From Diospyros lotus (Eukaryota; Streptophyta; Magnoliopsida; Ericales; Ebenaceae): DNA of 64,000 nt. Of the stretch, positions 34,447-45,034 are shown piece after piece. Made by a program: the position numbers and the translations under genes. Location of the stretch: positions 25,631,680 to 25,695,679 of the forward strand of contig NC_068350.1 in assembly GCF_014633365.1 (NCBI RefSeq). The letters are read 5' to 3'. The notes under the pieces are model-generated. The model saw nothing but the letters and a program-made list of their open reading frames with translations. It did no database searches and was not told where the DNA came from. Within the stretch, counting starts at the first letter, position 1, and every line of letters starts with the position of its first letter.

Positions 34447-36052
34447 TGTTAGTGTAGGTGCTCTAGACCCAATCAGATTGGGCATGTTGTACACTGACAA
34501 TTGTAATCATGTTATTATTTGAATAAGGAGTTATTCAAATTCACAAGAAGTCATTCTATTAGTTTCTTGTTATTATTGTAATAACCAAATGAAACTAGAT
34601 AGAAGTCCATATGATGTATACTGTGAATAATCTATAAAGATGTGAGATGATGCATCACAGTTTATAGACATCATTAAATGTCCCAAGTCGTAGCAATGTC
34701 AAGAATGGACATTGACAATTGCGGTAAGACTTGTATGTGCTATGTTTTTGCTATGTGATAGCAATGGGGGTCTCACACCCATAGGCATGGGGATGCCTAG
34801 ACAAGTACATAGGTGACCAATGTTGGAGAACGTGTCACTGGACATGACTCGCCACGAGAATCCATTTTGGTTATATGTTGATGGAATTCTCATACGAGAT
34901 GGGTGTAACTAATCCTTGGACCTGAGGTTCTCACGGTCATCTCATAAGAAGACCGGTATGCTTTGACATCGTTTCGATGGGCCTAGACAAAGGCTGCACG
35001 TGGGCGATCGTTGGGTATATCATGAGGCTTATGGAGATGGGTGCATAGCCAAGATGGGACTCGTCTATCCCTTGATAGAGGATGATGTATCTAAGGCGCA
35101 TTCGGTGGATATTCACTTTAAATCCATGGCCATGGTGAAAGAGATCAATAAGGAGTTATTGATTCACTTTCTATTAAGTGAAGATATCCGAAAGACCGAA
35201 GAAAACTCATGTGATCGTTATCAAGCAACACATCGCCATACTTGAGATCACATAAGATACATTGACGAGAGGATCGTATTACACGGTAACCATGCTCGTG
35301 AAAGGTTATTTGCGGATTATGAATCCTTCTGAATAATTGGGTAGGCATGACGCCTTGCTAGAGGCCAATCTTGTCTTATGTGTTCGTACCGACACATTGC
35401 CAACATATTCGGAAGCCTAATGAGTCATACGCAATAGGCACGGTCTCTGGCTTAAACCAGGAGAGTGGACGTATGGTTAAGTGGGACACTTCGGCAAGAA
35501 GTTGTGCCGTCGTAGGTTCTCACGGAAAAAGAACAGATAGACGTAATGACGTCGATATGACGAGGAGTCGTCGTGATGGAAAAAGTTTCCTAAAAATGGC
35601 ATTTGATTAAATTAGGAAGGAGTTTCTAATTTAATGATTTTCTATTTGTTGGAGTGGCAAATATGAAATAAAATATTTTTGGGCTTAAGTTAATATTTGG
35701 ACTAAATTAGATTTGGGCCAAATATTAAATTAAATATTATATTTGGACTAAATTGGATTTGGGCCAAATATTAAAATAAATATTATATTTGGACTAAATT
35801 AGATTTGGGCCAAATATTAAATATTATATTTGGACCAAATTAGATTTGGGCCAAATATTAAATAAAATATATTTGGGCTTGAATTAGATTTGGGCCATAA
35901 TATTTTATTTAACCTATAAAAGGATTGGGCCATTTAATTATATTTCTAGTTGGACTAGAATAAGCCCACTTATGATTCTAATTAAATTAGAATTAATGGG
36001 CTAGCCCAATCCATTAGGGTTTTAGAAACCCTAGGATATTTCATTATAAATA

Positions 36053-37454
36053 TCTATATAATAAAGCAATAAGGTTTTTGAATTGTTAACACAAATGTGA
36101 GGGAGATATTTTTTCAACGGATGCGATGAGTTTTCAAAAAAATTAATGGCTGAGATCAACACATTTTCCCTCCCAAAACCATCCCATCCTCCACTCTCAC
36201 GTGTTCTTCCCTCTTTGCCCAACGCACATTCATACAACCAAGTTTCTACAGTGGCCTTCAAAATTTAAAAACCTTTAGGCATTGGGATTGTGGCCGAGAG
36301 AAGAAGAGAGAGCAAATGAAGAGAGAGAGAAAAGAAATAGCAGGTGGCCGAGAGCAATCGCGAGAGAGAGACGGCCGATCGGTGGCAGCGGCGAGTCGCG
36401 GAGGAGGCGTCGGTGACCGACGATGGCGGCTAAGGCAGCAGCAGCGGTGGAGGCAGCCGAAGGCGGTGGCGGTGCAGCGAGTAGGGCGGCAGCAGTGATC
36501 GACCAATGGTCGGCGGAGTAGCGGTGGTTGGTGGAGGCTGCCAGTGGTGGTCGCGGCAAGCAGGCGACGGCGTCGGAGGCCGGTTGGGGGTCCGCCATGG
36601 CAGCAGTGGCTGCGCGCAGGCGGTCGCGTGAGGTGCGGCCGTGATGGCTCGCTGCGGAATCGACCGGTGATGGCGGTGGCGCAGCAGCTTCGGGCGGTCG
36701 CAACTGTATGTATATCCATCACCACTGTATGTATATAGTTCCTTTATGTTTAGTTCCTGTGGTGCTGTTGCTGCTTCCAATTTGGTTGCTAAGTCTTTTC
36801 GCTCCACTCAGTCACAACTTTAGATTTTGTGTTTGTATGTGCATTTATGTTATGTTATATTCTTTGCTTTTTTGTTATTCTATTTCGAAAGTCCTTTTCC
36901 TCTCTTTCTGTATCTGTTTGTTGGAAATTCCTTATCTAGATTTCTTTTCTTTTTTTTTTCCTGTTCGTTTTGCTCTAAGAGGTTGCTGATCTTCATTTCT
37001 GTCTGCCGCCGCACATGAAGCTCTAAGTCACAGTGTATGTATCTCTCATCCCTTTATTTCTGTGTGTATGTATCTCTCATTCTCTCTCTCCTGAGTGTAT
37101 GTATATCGCGACTGTGTGTATGTATATATATTCCTGTAGTTTTAAAATTAATTTTTAAAGTATTTAATACTTAAATATTCTTCTTCTTCTAGAAAATATA
37201 ATGTGGGTCTGTATTTGTTATATTCATACACACAGTTGTGTTAAATAATTAAAACTACAGGAATATATACATACATACACACAGTCGCGATATACATACA
37301 CTCAGGAGAGAGAGAATGAGAGATACATACACACAGTTGAAAAAATTATTTTCTCAGCCATTAATTTTTTTGAAAACTCATCCCAACCGTTGAAAAAATA
37401 TCTCCCTCACATTTGTGTTAACAATTCAAAAACCTTATTTCTTTATTATATAGA
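36053..37454. repeat. Large inverted repeat (foldback) at the Helitron 5' end
   Basis: The first about 104 bases (36053-36156) recur inverted at 37351-37454 with about three mismatches, including an inverted TCTATATAATAAAG terminus. A second pair, 37062-37147 and 37250-37337, is inverted with about one difference (motifs TATATCGCGACTGTGTG and TCCTGTAGTTTTAA). The right arm is continuous (37250-37454), while the left arm is split by about 905 bases (36157-37061). That filler is purine-rich then GC-rich, like 16800-17640 in LTR-C. Open frames there have biased composition and no domain I recognise. Confidence 0.8.
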
Positions 37455-37491
37455 TATTTATATAAATAAATTGCCATTTGGTCTTAGATAG

Positions 37492-38640
37492 ATGGAGAGC
37501 GTAGTGGGTTTTTTGTGCAGCATAGTTTCTGGGTTTTGTTCTCTTGCGGGAATGTTGGACATATGTCGCTACATGCAAGCTGATTCAGATTTCTGGGTCT
37601 CTCTCTCCTTCATATTTTCTCCATGCGTCCAAGACTGCATCTGATTGTGGTGAGTTTACTGCAAATTTGCCTTTACGCATTTTCCTTCGGTGCAGTTGGA
37701 TTTGATTTGATCTGTGTTTTGTTTTGATTTCATGTGCTTAGCATCCAAGTATAAATTTTAAATCAACAGTAAAAAAAATAGTATAATTTTTAAGTTTTAA
37801 ATAAAAAAACACAATTGTGTGTAAATTTTAAAAAAAAAGTATAAAAAACATCACTGTTTTTTAATTTTTTTAATAATTTGACATTTAGAATTGTTTTTTA
37901 TTAAATCATGGATGATCAAATATTATTTTTAGTGTGTTGAATATTTTTATCAAAAATAGAAAACATAATTCAAAATTTAATATTTTTATCTTTAGGTGTT
38001 GAATTTTTGGTACTTAAAGAAATATAAAATTGGTTACGGTGTAAATATGAATTCATTTTTAAATTTATAGATGATTCGATCATAAATCTGTCATATCTTA
38101 TATATTGGGATGACTACCAATTGATTGAGAATGAGATTTTGAATTTAACTTTATGAATTTAGAAATGTAGTTCTTTTATTTTTTGCTAACTAGAGCTATA
38201 CCTTTTTTATTGCATGTAAAGCAGAAGTAATACTAATTTTTAAATGTATTTACTACTGTTGTTGATTTATTTTATCATAATTTTCCTGCAACCAATATTT
38301 AAACATTTATCTTTTGCAAATTTTATTATTCATTTTATTTCTGTTACTAATGCAGGATGAAAATTTCATATACCCTACTTGAAAGTTTCTTGAAGAAGCT
38401 TATAGTTGAAATTGAATCTAATGGTTATGAAGTATTGGATGAATTATATGGATGGTTTGCCTGTTATATGACTTCATTGAAGGCAAATTTTTTATTATTA
38501 ATATTCACTTTGGAATAATTAATTCTTTTTGAACAAACATCTGGTTTAACAGGGCTATGGTTCTATAGAACGAAATTCAAGGGTCTTAAAATGCATATCG
38601 TTTCTTTTACCTGATAGTATGACTTTTTGTTTCATGGGTT
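37492..38640 (+). pseudogene. Possible captured gene fragment, FAM86-type methyltransferase N-terminus
   Basis: Three exon-like pieces with splice-type borders: 37492-37649 (ATG start, followed by GTGAGT), 38356-38482 (preceded by TTACTAATGCAG), and 38553-38640 (preceded by GTTTAACAG). The second encodes SYTLLESFLKKLIVEIES then EVLDELYGWFACYM. The spacing of aromatic, FL, LI, LD-LY and A-M resembles the FAM86 N-terminal domain of elongation-factor-2 lysine methyltransferases. The third encodes SRVLKCISFLLPD, also like that family. The first piece has a stop in the frame from its ATG. No methyltransferase domain follows. This rests on my recall of the family pattern, so it is tentative. Confidence 0.35.
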
Positions 38641-39703
38641 GTTTGCATTTGCCATTTGAGTTTTCTAATACACAGAGAGTTGGGCTGTGCTTAACATTAT
38701 TTGGGTAAATATATTCAGTGCACTTGAGGTTAGTCAAAATAAACATGGCACTTTTCTTGATTTTTATAGATAATAGGTATCTCCGTTGGTAGAGTTTGTG
38801 CTAATCTTATATGGTAGAGAAGGAGAAAGTTGTCAGAAACGTAGATCTAGGTTTGCTCTAGGCAAACTACCCTGATCCTCTTACTTTTTGTTCTTTTTTT
38901 CTTTTTTTCTTTCTTCTTCCTTTTTGTTGTTCCTTTTCTCAATTGTTGACAAACCTAGAGCAATTGGATTCTATGACCAAAATACAGGCAAACTTTTATC
39001 TAGATTTGCACAGATTGAGTTGAAATCCTAATATAAGTTTGAGTCCAAATCCAGATAGGGTTGACAAATTCAAAATTGGTTTGGGCTCATTGGTAAAGAA
39101 TAAAGAAAAAAATTTGATACATTTTTGTTAATTGATCGGCGATAATCCAATGATACGAGTTTTTTGTTACAGAAATTAGAAATAAGTGATCATCAATGTA
39201 ATCTTTTAAAATCAAGTGGTACCATGTGTATTTTGGCCTTACCTCATGGGTATAGCATGTAAAGTTTTAACTCACTCTTTTAGTGTATGACGATATAATA
39301 TTTGTTTTTCTTATATAGTTACAATTTGATGTCAGTAACACTAATTGGTGTGTATTTTAATTTTAATTTTATTTTAGATTGTAAAGTACTGGTTGTTGTG
39401 CAGAGTACTATGCACTAATTGGTGTGCATAGTACTGATATGTTTTATTATATGGATTAGAAATTTTTTATTATTATTATAAAACGTTAACAAGTATATAA
39501 TAACTTTAATTTCTATTTTTTGTTCAGTGTTTACAATTTTTTTTTTTACTTGCTCTTATATTTTGATTTGTAATATTAGTGAACATTATAAATTTTATAT
39601 GTTTGTTTCTTATTTGAGTTTTGTAGAGCATTTAATACAAGTAAAATTATTAGAACATAATACGTATAAATTATAAATGCATTTTAATTTTAATATTATT
39701 TAC

Positions 39704-39733
39704 ATCGTGCCTTTAGGCATGGGTATACGCTAA
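39704..39733 (+). other. Internal, degenerate Helitron 3' terminus
   Basis: A hairpin with stem TGCCT/AGGCA (around 39708-39718), then GGGTATACG and CTAA at 39730-39733. It parallels the true end at 40621 in hairpin, spacing and CTRR ending. Confidence 0.6.
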
Positions 39734-40592
39734 ATTAAAGAATGATCCATTTTACAAATGTACTATATATAATTATGTTTTGTGGTCATTCTTTAATCTT
39801 ATTTATGTTTAGCCACAACTATGAGTTTATTTTGAAATGGTGAATATATAGTTCAAAATAGGCAGAACAATGGTTATTATTGTTTTGATGCTTAAAGCAA
39901 TTGGTAAATAGTCATGTTTAAGCATGACGATGGTTAATATTATGATGTTTTGTGGTAATCAGCATGCATATGACATGGTTTGGTTATGATTATAAAATTT
40001 ATAAGTTTTGTAGACAAATTGATATATTTGTGGTATCATATTTTTAAAGGATATTTTGTCGAAAAATTGAAAATTTCTTACATTAATTTCAATTTACATT
40101 TTCAAAGCATATCCTCTCATTTCATGGTTTTTGAATTAAGCAAATTTTTTAGTGAGCCAAAATATAATTCAATACCTCTCTCTTGATTTTTGTTCATTCA
40201 TGGAGATAGCGATTGATTTATAAGTAGTTTATGTCATTTTGTTTTGTGATTAATGTAGTTTGTATAGGTTTATTTTGTTTGTCACTTTTACAAGCATTGA
40301 TATAAGTGTTTGTCTAGGAAGAATGATGTTGTTGCATCATATTTTCAAAGGATACCCTCTCAAATTTTTGACAGAATATCCACATTTTGATTATTTTTAT
40401 TTCACTAAAGCCATGACATTAAAATTGAACAAACAATTTTAACTTAATGCATGTTTATATTCATGTTTAAAAATTATATCATTATCTTCAAACACGTGAT
40501 ATATGGCAAGTTTAGGTTTTCAATTTAGTACGTGTACGAGTTCAGTGTTTGATTATTTTGTATTCAAATTTAATGGTTTTTTTTTAGTTGCA

Positions 40593-40621
40593 CCGTGTCT
40601 TCAGGCACGGGTTATCCCTAG
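40593..40621 (+). other. Helitron 3' terminator hairpin and CTAG end
   Basis: CCGTGTCT and AGGCACGG form a stem of 7-8 pairs with one G-T pair, followed by GGTTATCC and CTAG at 40618-40621. The next base is T, completing the A/T target. Confidence 0.88.
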
Positions 40622-41011
40622 TCCTTTTATAGGTTGCCCATTATGGAGGTGATTTTTGGTGTCGTTTTTCAAGAGTTGAAAAACGCATTACCGTTCACTC
40701 TTCCCCGTTTCTTTTGGCATCGATTTGAAACGTGGGTGTTCTTTTACCGTCCATACACAAGCCGCGCAAAGGAGAAGGAGCTAGCACTCCTATTCCGCTC
40801 TCCTTGCCAACGGACGCGTGCCGCGTATCACGAGTTAGAGGCCGGACGCTTGGACGGCTCGAATCCGCGAACGACTCGATAATCTAAAGGTTAGATTTAT
40901 TTATTTGTTTGTGAATGATTTGATTTCGACGTTGATCCAATCGCCGGGATCGGGGTAAGGTTCAAAATTATTGAACTACGCTGCTTGCCCCGTAGCGATC
41001 TTGCTTTACTT

Positions 41012-43396
41012 TCAAAGGACAGCCTCCTCGTATCTAGTAGGATCTTGTTCCTGATTGTCAGAGACTAGCTCGAAAGCTTCTCCTGTCCATCTATCAGGAA
41101 CTTTAGTTTCCCTCCCACTACGACGAGGCTCCGTGCGTATAGAAACACTCGGTTGTGTCTCTTTTGGTTCCTCAATTGGGACACTAGATGTACCTGAAGT
41201 TTGTTCAAAAGATAACTTCTCATCTAGTTCTACTCTGCTTGAACCCTTAGTGGACATACTTTGATCATCCTCCAAGTATCTAGCATGAGTACTAATTAGT
41301 ACTTTCTGCTCCTTAGGATAATAGAAATATCCACCACGAGTGCCTTTTGGATATCCTATGAAGTAGCATAATTCTGACCTTGGTTCCAACTTACTCCCCT
41401 TAGTCAATACATAAGCTGGACAACCCCATATCTTGAGATGGTTTAGACTGGGCTTTCGTCCTGTCCACATCTCATAGGGTGTCCTAGGTACAGACTTGGA
41501 AGGTACCAAGTTCAGAATGTATGCCGCCGTTTCTAAGGCATATCCCCAAAAGGAAATAGGAAGAGATGCATGGCTCATCATGCTTCTGACCATCTCCATT
41601 AGAGTCCTGTTCCTTCTCTCACTGACTCCGTTCTGCTGGGGGGTCCCAGGCGCAGTCAATTGAGAAACTATACCGTGATGTACTAAGTAGTCCTTAAACT
41701 CTCCAAGAAGGTACTCTCCACCACGGTCTGACCTCAAAATTTTGATCAATTTACCTGTTTGACGCTCCACTTCAGCCTTAAACTCTTTGAATTTATCAAA
41801 AGAATCAGACTTGCGCCTCATCAGATAAATATAACCAAAACGAGTGTGGTCATCCGTAAATGTGATGAAGTACTCGTAACCTCCTCTAGCAGGTGTAGTC
41901 ATTGGACCACAAACATCACTATGAACTAACTCTAATATGTCTTTGGCTCTACCTGCCTTTTGAGTAAATGGCCTTTTGGTCATTTTGCCCATTAGGCATG
42001 ATTCACACTGAGGCCATTCTTCCAATCTCAATGAGCCTAAGGGCCCATCATGGATTAGCCTCTGAATCCGATTAGGATTAATGTGCCCTAATCTTAAGTG
42101 CCATAGATAAGAGTCATTAGATGATAATGTTCTCTTCTTATTAACTGGTTCAGTCTCAGAGTTGTTTATTTGACTTTTAATAGGATTAATATAATAAAGA
42201 TTCCCAAATACGTTGCCTGAACAAATAACCTGTCCATTTCTACTGATAGTGACACCAGAATGAAACGAAACAGAATAACCATAAGAAATCAATTTAGAAA
42301 CTGAAATTAAATTCTGTCTCAAAGCAGGAACATATAAAACATCTTTCAAAATTAAAATCCTATTAGAATCAAAAAACAAATGTAAAACTCCCACTGCTTC
42401 AGCCCATACTCGAGCTCCACTAGCTACCAGCATTCCATGCTCTCCTTCAAGTAGAGTCCTTGTCTTTCTGAACCCCTGCAAAGAGTTACAGACATGATCA
42501 GTGGATCCTGAATCAACTATCCAAGAGGATGAAGATCCTACCAAACTGATGGATTCTAAGTAAAGAGCAATACCTGGTGCTTTCACCTTGAGGGCAGGAC
42601 AATCCTTTTTCCAGTGTCCTTTCTGCCCACATTTGAAGCACTTGCCTTTGGGCTTGGCATCGGCCTGACTAGCTCCGGGCGGTTTGGGCTTACCCCCTGC
42701 TTTGTTCTGACCCTTCTTCTTCTTGAAGTTCTTGGCTTTAGGGCCAACTCTAGGAGAAGATGCAGAATGAATAGCTAGAGCCTTTGAGGTAGGCTTCATG
42801 ATCTTCTCTACCGCCTGGAGCTCTTTCATAAGCTCCACTAGATTCATCTCTAATTTATTCATGTTATAGTTCAATTTGAACTGCGAGTATGAATCTGGCA
42901 AAGTCTCCAAGACCATGTCTACCTGACTCTCAGCATCTATCGTCGCTCCCAAGACCTCAGCTTCCTCGAAGTAAGCAATCATCTTGAGCATGTGCTCTCG
43001 AACTGATGCCCCCTCAGCCATCCTAGTAGTCATGATCGCCTTAAGAGCTTCCTGCCTTGCGGGCCGGCTCTTATCAGCGAACATGGTGGGCAATGACAGA
43101 TCAATATCATAAGCAGTGGGCGTATGCTCATGCTTCGATTGAAGCACATCGGACATGGAAGCCAACATGTAGCATCGTGCCATCTCGTCAGCATTCTTCC
43201 ATTCCGCCTCTGCCTGGCGCTCCTCGTCAGTGGAGTTTCTCCCAATTACAGGACAGGGGTCAGTCAGAACATACTTGTACCCCTCAGCTGTGAGTACTAT
43301 GTTCAACTTCCTCTTCCAGTCAACATAATTACCCCCATCCAGCTTAGAATCCTTGAGGATCATAGCAAGGGGACTGAAAGAACCTCCACCAGACAT
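41012..43396 (-). CDS. Copia-2 gag, protease and integrase (5' half of polyprotein)
   Basis: 794 open codons from Met at 43396 ([12 protein letters not shown]). Gag 1-250 with [14 protein letters not shown]; zinc knuckle [14 protein letters not shown] (253-266); protease [10 protein letters not shown] with Asp at 295; integrase zinc site H433, H438, C464, C467; catalytic Asp 494 (VHSD), Asp 557 (LRSDRGGEY) and Glu 593 ([12 protein letters not shown]), spacing normal for Copia. The last true codon is at 41015; the stop at 41012-41014 comes from the Copia-3 LTR end. The frame continues in register at 26821. Without that insertion the polyprotein would be about 1,300 residues, a usual Copia length. 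All catalytic residues are intact. Confidence 0.92.
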   Translation of the reverse strand: MSGGGSFSPLAMILKDSKLDGGNYVDWKRKLNIVLTAEGYKYVLTDPCPVIGRNSTDEERQAEAEWKNADEMARCYMLASMSDVLQSKHEHTPTAYDIDLSLPTMFADKSRPARQEALKAIMTTRMAEGASVREHMLKMIAYFEEAEVLGATIDAESQVDMVLETLPDSYSQFKLNYNMNKLEMNLVELMKELQAVEKIMKPTSKALAIHSASSPRVGPKAKNFKKKKGQNKAGGKPKPPGASQADAKPKGKCFKCGQKGHWKKDCPALKVKAPGIALYLESISLVGSSSSWIVDSGSTDHVCNSLQGFRKTRTLLEGEHGMLVASGARVWAEAVGVLHLFFDSNRILILKDVLYVPALRQNLISVSKLISYGYSVSFHSGVTISRNGQVICSGNVFGNLYYINPIKSQINNSETEPVNKKRTLSSNDSYLWHLRLGHINPNRIQRLIHDGPLGSLRLEEWPQCESCLMGKMTKRPFTQKAGRAKDILELVHSDVCGPMTTPARGGYEYFITFTDDHTRFGYIYLMRRKSDSFDKFKEFKAEVERQTGKLIKILRSDRGGEYLLGEFKDYLVHHGIVSQLTAPGTPQQNGVSERRNRTLMEMVRSMMSHASLPISFWGYALETAAYILNLVPSKSVPRTPYEMWTGRKPSLNHLKIWGCPAYVLTKGSKLEPRSELCYFIGYPKGTRGGYFYYPKEQKVLISTHARYLEDDQSMSTKGSSRVELDEKLSFEQTSGTSSVPIEEPKETQPSVSIRTEPRRSGRETKVPDRWTGEAFELVSDNQEQDPTRYEEAVL

Positions 43397-45019
43397 TCCT
43401 GTACATTTTATGGAAAAATAAGACGTTTAGACAAGGCACATATAAAACAAATATTTTTTGCACATAAGCTCATATTATGTCTTGAAAATAGATTTCCCTT
43501 AAACTATTATCAATAATATGTCGTTTGGCTCTTAGAAGAACTAACAGAGCTCCGATAGGGAGGTTGATAATTCTCTAAGTTAAGTGTATAACCACCACAA
43601 ACTAAACTTCCTGAATAGGAAATGATCTAGAGAATAGTTCCGTCGATAGGGCTGCCACTATCTCACATTCCCTACGGATAATCTTGCATTATTACCTCCA
43701 ACGATAGGCCGGCCGATAACAACACATATCCTAGGTTTTAGTTATACCTTTACCATTAGATCCAGATCCTTATGGAATACCCATCCTATAGGGGGTCATG
43801 CTCAGAATGACACGAGGGCATCCACGATCTCTAATTAAAGGTGTGGAGGAAGCCATGGGGTCGTTGGAACCCCTCTCCCACTTAATCTTTTAAAATAAGG
43901 GTTTTGATTAAAAACGTTTTTCCTTTTGGATTCCATTAATACTTAGAAAAATATCTAAACTTGAAAACACTCTCTAATCCAAGGATAAAAAACTTTGAGA
44001 GAGTAAACCATAAGTTAATTTTTCTCTTGATTAATTAACCCAAATTTAAACCTTATTATGAAATATCTAAGTCTACATTTACTTTCTATACCAAGGGATG
44101 ATTCCTTTGAAAAAGTAAACTTGTAAACTAATTTCATCATTTGGTTTAATAAAACGTTTTCATGAATTAACTCCACATATGATCACAATTGAAAAAGCAC
44201 AATAAACAAGTTACATGCTTTTCTATTCATTATTCCTAAGTGACCATATAATTGATTAAACATCACATCAAATAAACATTAAATGTGGTCTTGTTTAATC
44301 CTAAGGTGGTTCCATCCTTTTACTAATTATTTTCATGCAACATATCACAAAGATAATCTAATTGCAAATAATTTAACCTCCAAGAATGGTTTTCAAATAA
44401 AACACCTAGATGCTAACTTTGAGGTTGGGGCGGGCGAAGCCCGCCGTAGGCACGGCGGTCCCTGCTCCATGGAACACCGAAAGAGCTCCTCGCTTCAGCC
44501 GCCGCCTGCTCCATGGAACACCCAAAAAACTGATTTCTCGTGATGATCGATTCAAGCCCTTAGCCGAAGCCAGATCTAGCCGATTCTTCCATCACGTTCA
44601 GCCTGTCCAACCGATGGCTGAATGCTGGCTTTTGAAACTGCAATCTGTTCCAAAACAGCACTTCCCAATCCGGCCGAAACTGCAACTTTCTGTATCACGA
44701 ACAGCACCAACCGAATAGGGAAAAACGGGCCTCTTGTTCTGTTCGAATGATCAGCATTACAGAAAAATAAAGCTGGAAAAATCAACCATCAAAACTGGTT
44801 GTACATCCGCCTATACCCAGGTTTACATCGAATCTATTTGAATAAACACAACAGATTACAACATCCTATACCTCCACTCATGAGGTTTACAAGGCATCTA
44901 AAACCATTCTTGGAGGGATCCATAAACGCAGAAAAAACAGCATTTAAACAGTAAAAGGAACCACCCTTTTTTCGATTTTAATCCTAGGCATGCTCCTAGA
45001 TTCAAACCAACAAAACCGT
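43397..45019 (-). other. Copia-2 5' leader, non-coding
   Basis: About 1.6 kb between primer site and gag Met, long for a Copia leader. No gene that I recognise. It contains a duplicated GCTCCATGGAACACC (about 44466 and 44509) in a GC-richer patch (44425-44545). Short open frames at 44283-44718 overlap this patch and look incidental. Confidence 0.65.
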
Positions 45020-45032
45020 GGCTCTGATACCA
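45020..45032 (-). other. Copia-2 primer binding site (tRNA-Met type)
   Basis: Minus TGGTATCAGAGCC, two bases inside the 5' LTR edge at 45035. Identical to the Copia-3 site. Confidence 0.9.
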
Positions 45033-45034
45033 CT

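Larger units (their letters stand above)
36053..40621 (+). mobile_element. Non-autonomous Helitron (4569 bases) in the Copia-3 3' LTR
   Basis: Starts TCTATATAATAAAG, ends with a GC hairpin followed by CTAG, and sits exactly between A (36052) and T (40622) with no duplication. The uninterrupted LTR copies at 28432/28433 and in the second Copia-3 show the empty site. These are the diagnostic Helitron features. I find no Rep/helicase, so it is non-autonomous. Inside are a foldback 5' region (36053-37454), a possible captured gene fragment (37492-38640), and two 3' hairpin termini (39704-39733, 40593-40621). The remainder (38650-39700, 39740-40590) is AT-rich with nothing coding. Confidence 0.88.
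26827..41014 (+). mobile_element. Copia-3, non-autonomous Ty1/Copia inserted in Copia-2 pol
   Basis: LTRs TGTTAGTGTAGG to GCTTTACTTTCA, each 1999 bases once the Helitron is removed, with perfect AAGGA duplications (26822-26826, 41015-41019). Plus orientation: primer site 28827-28839, polypurine tract 34436-34446. I count about ten differences between LTRs (around 0.5 percent). Yet gag is unreadable, the integrase and RT have active-site changes, and the RT N-terminal part is deleted. A near-identical copy with the same defects lies at 56102-64000. Confidence 0.93.
34447..41014 (+). repeat. Copia-3 3' LTR, interrupted by a Helitron
   Basis: Pieces 34447-36052 and 40622-41014 add up to 1999 bases, exactly the 5' LTR length, confirming the Helitron edges to the base. 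It ends GCTTTACTTTCA followed by the AAGGA duplication. Confidence 0.93.

Noticed and set aside
43397..45019. Coding exon in the Copia-2 leader (44283-44718 frames)
   Set aside because: The frames overlap each other, cover a short internal duplication, and have no domain or homologue I recognise.
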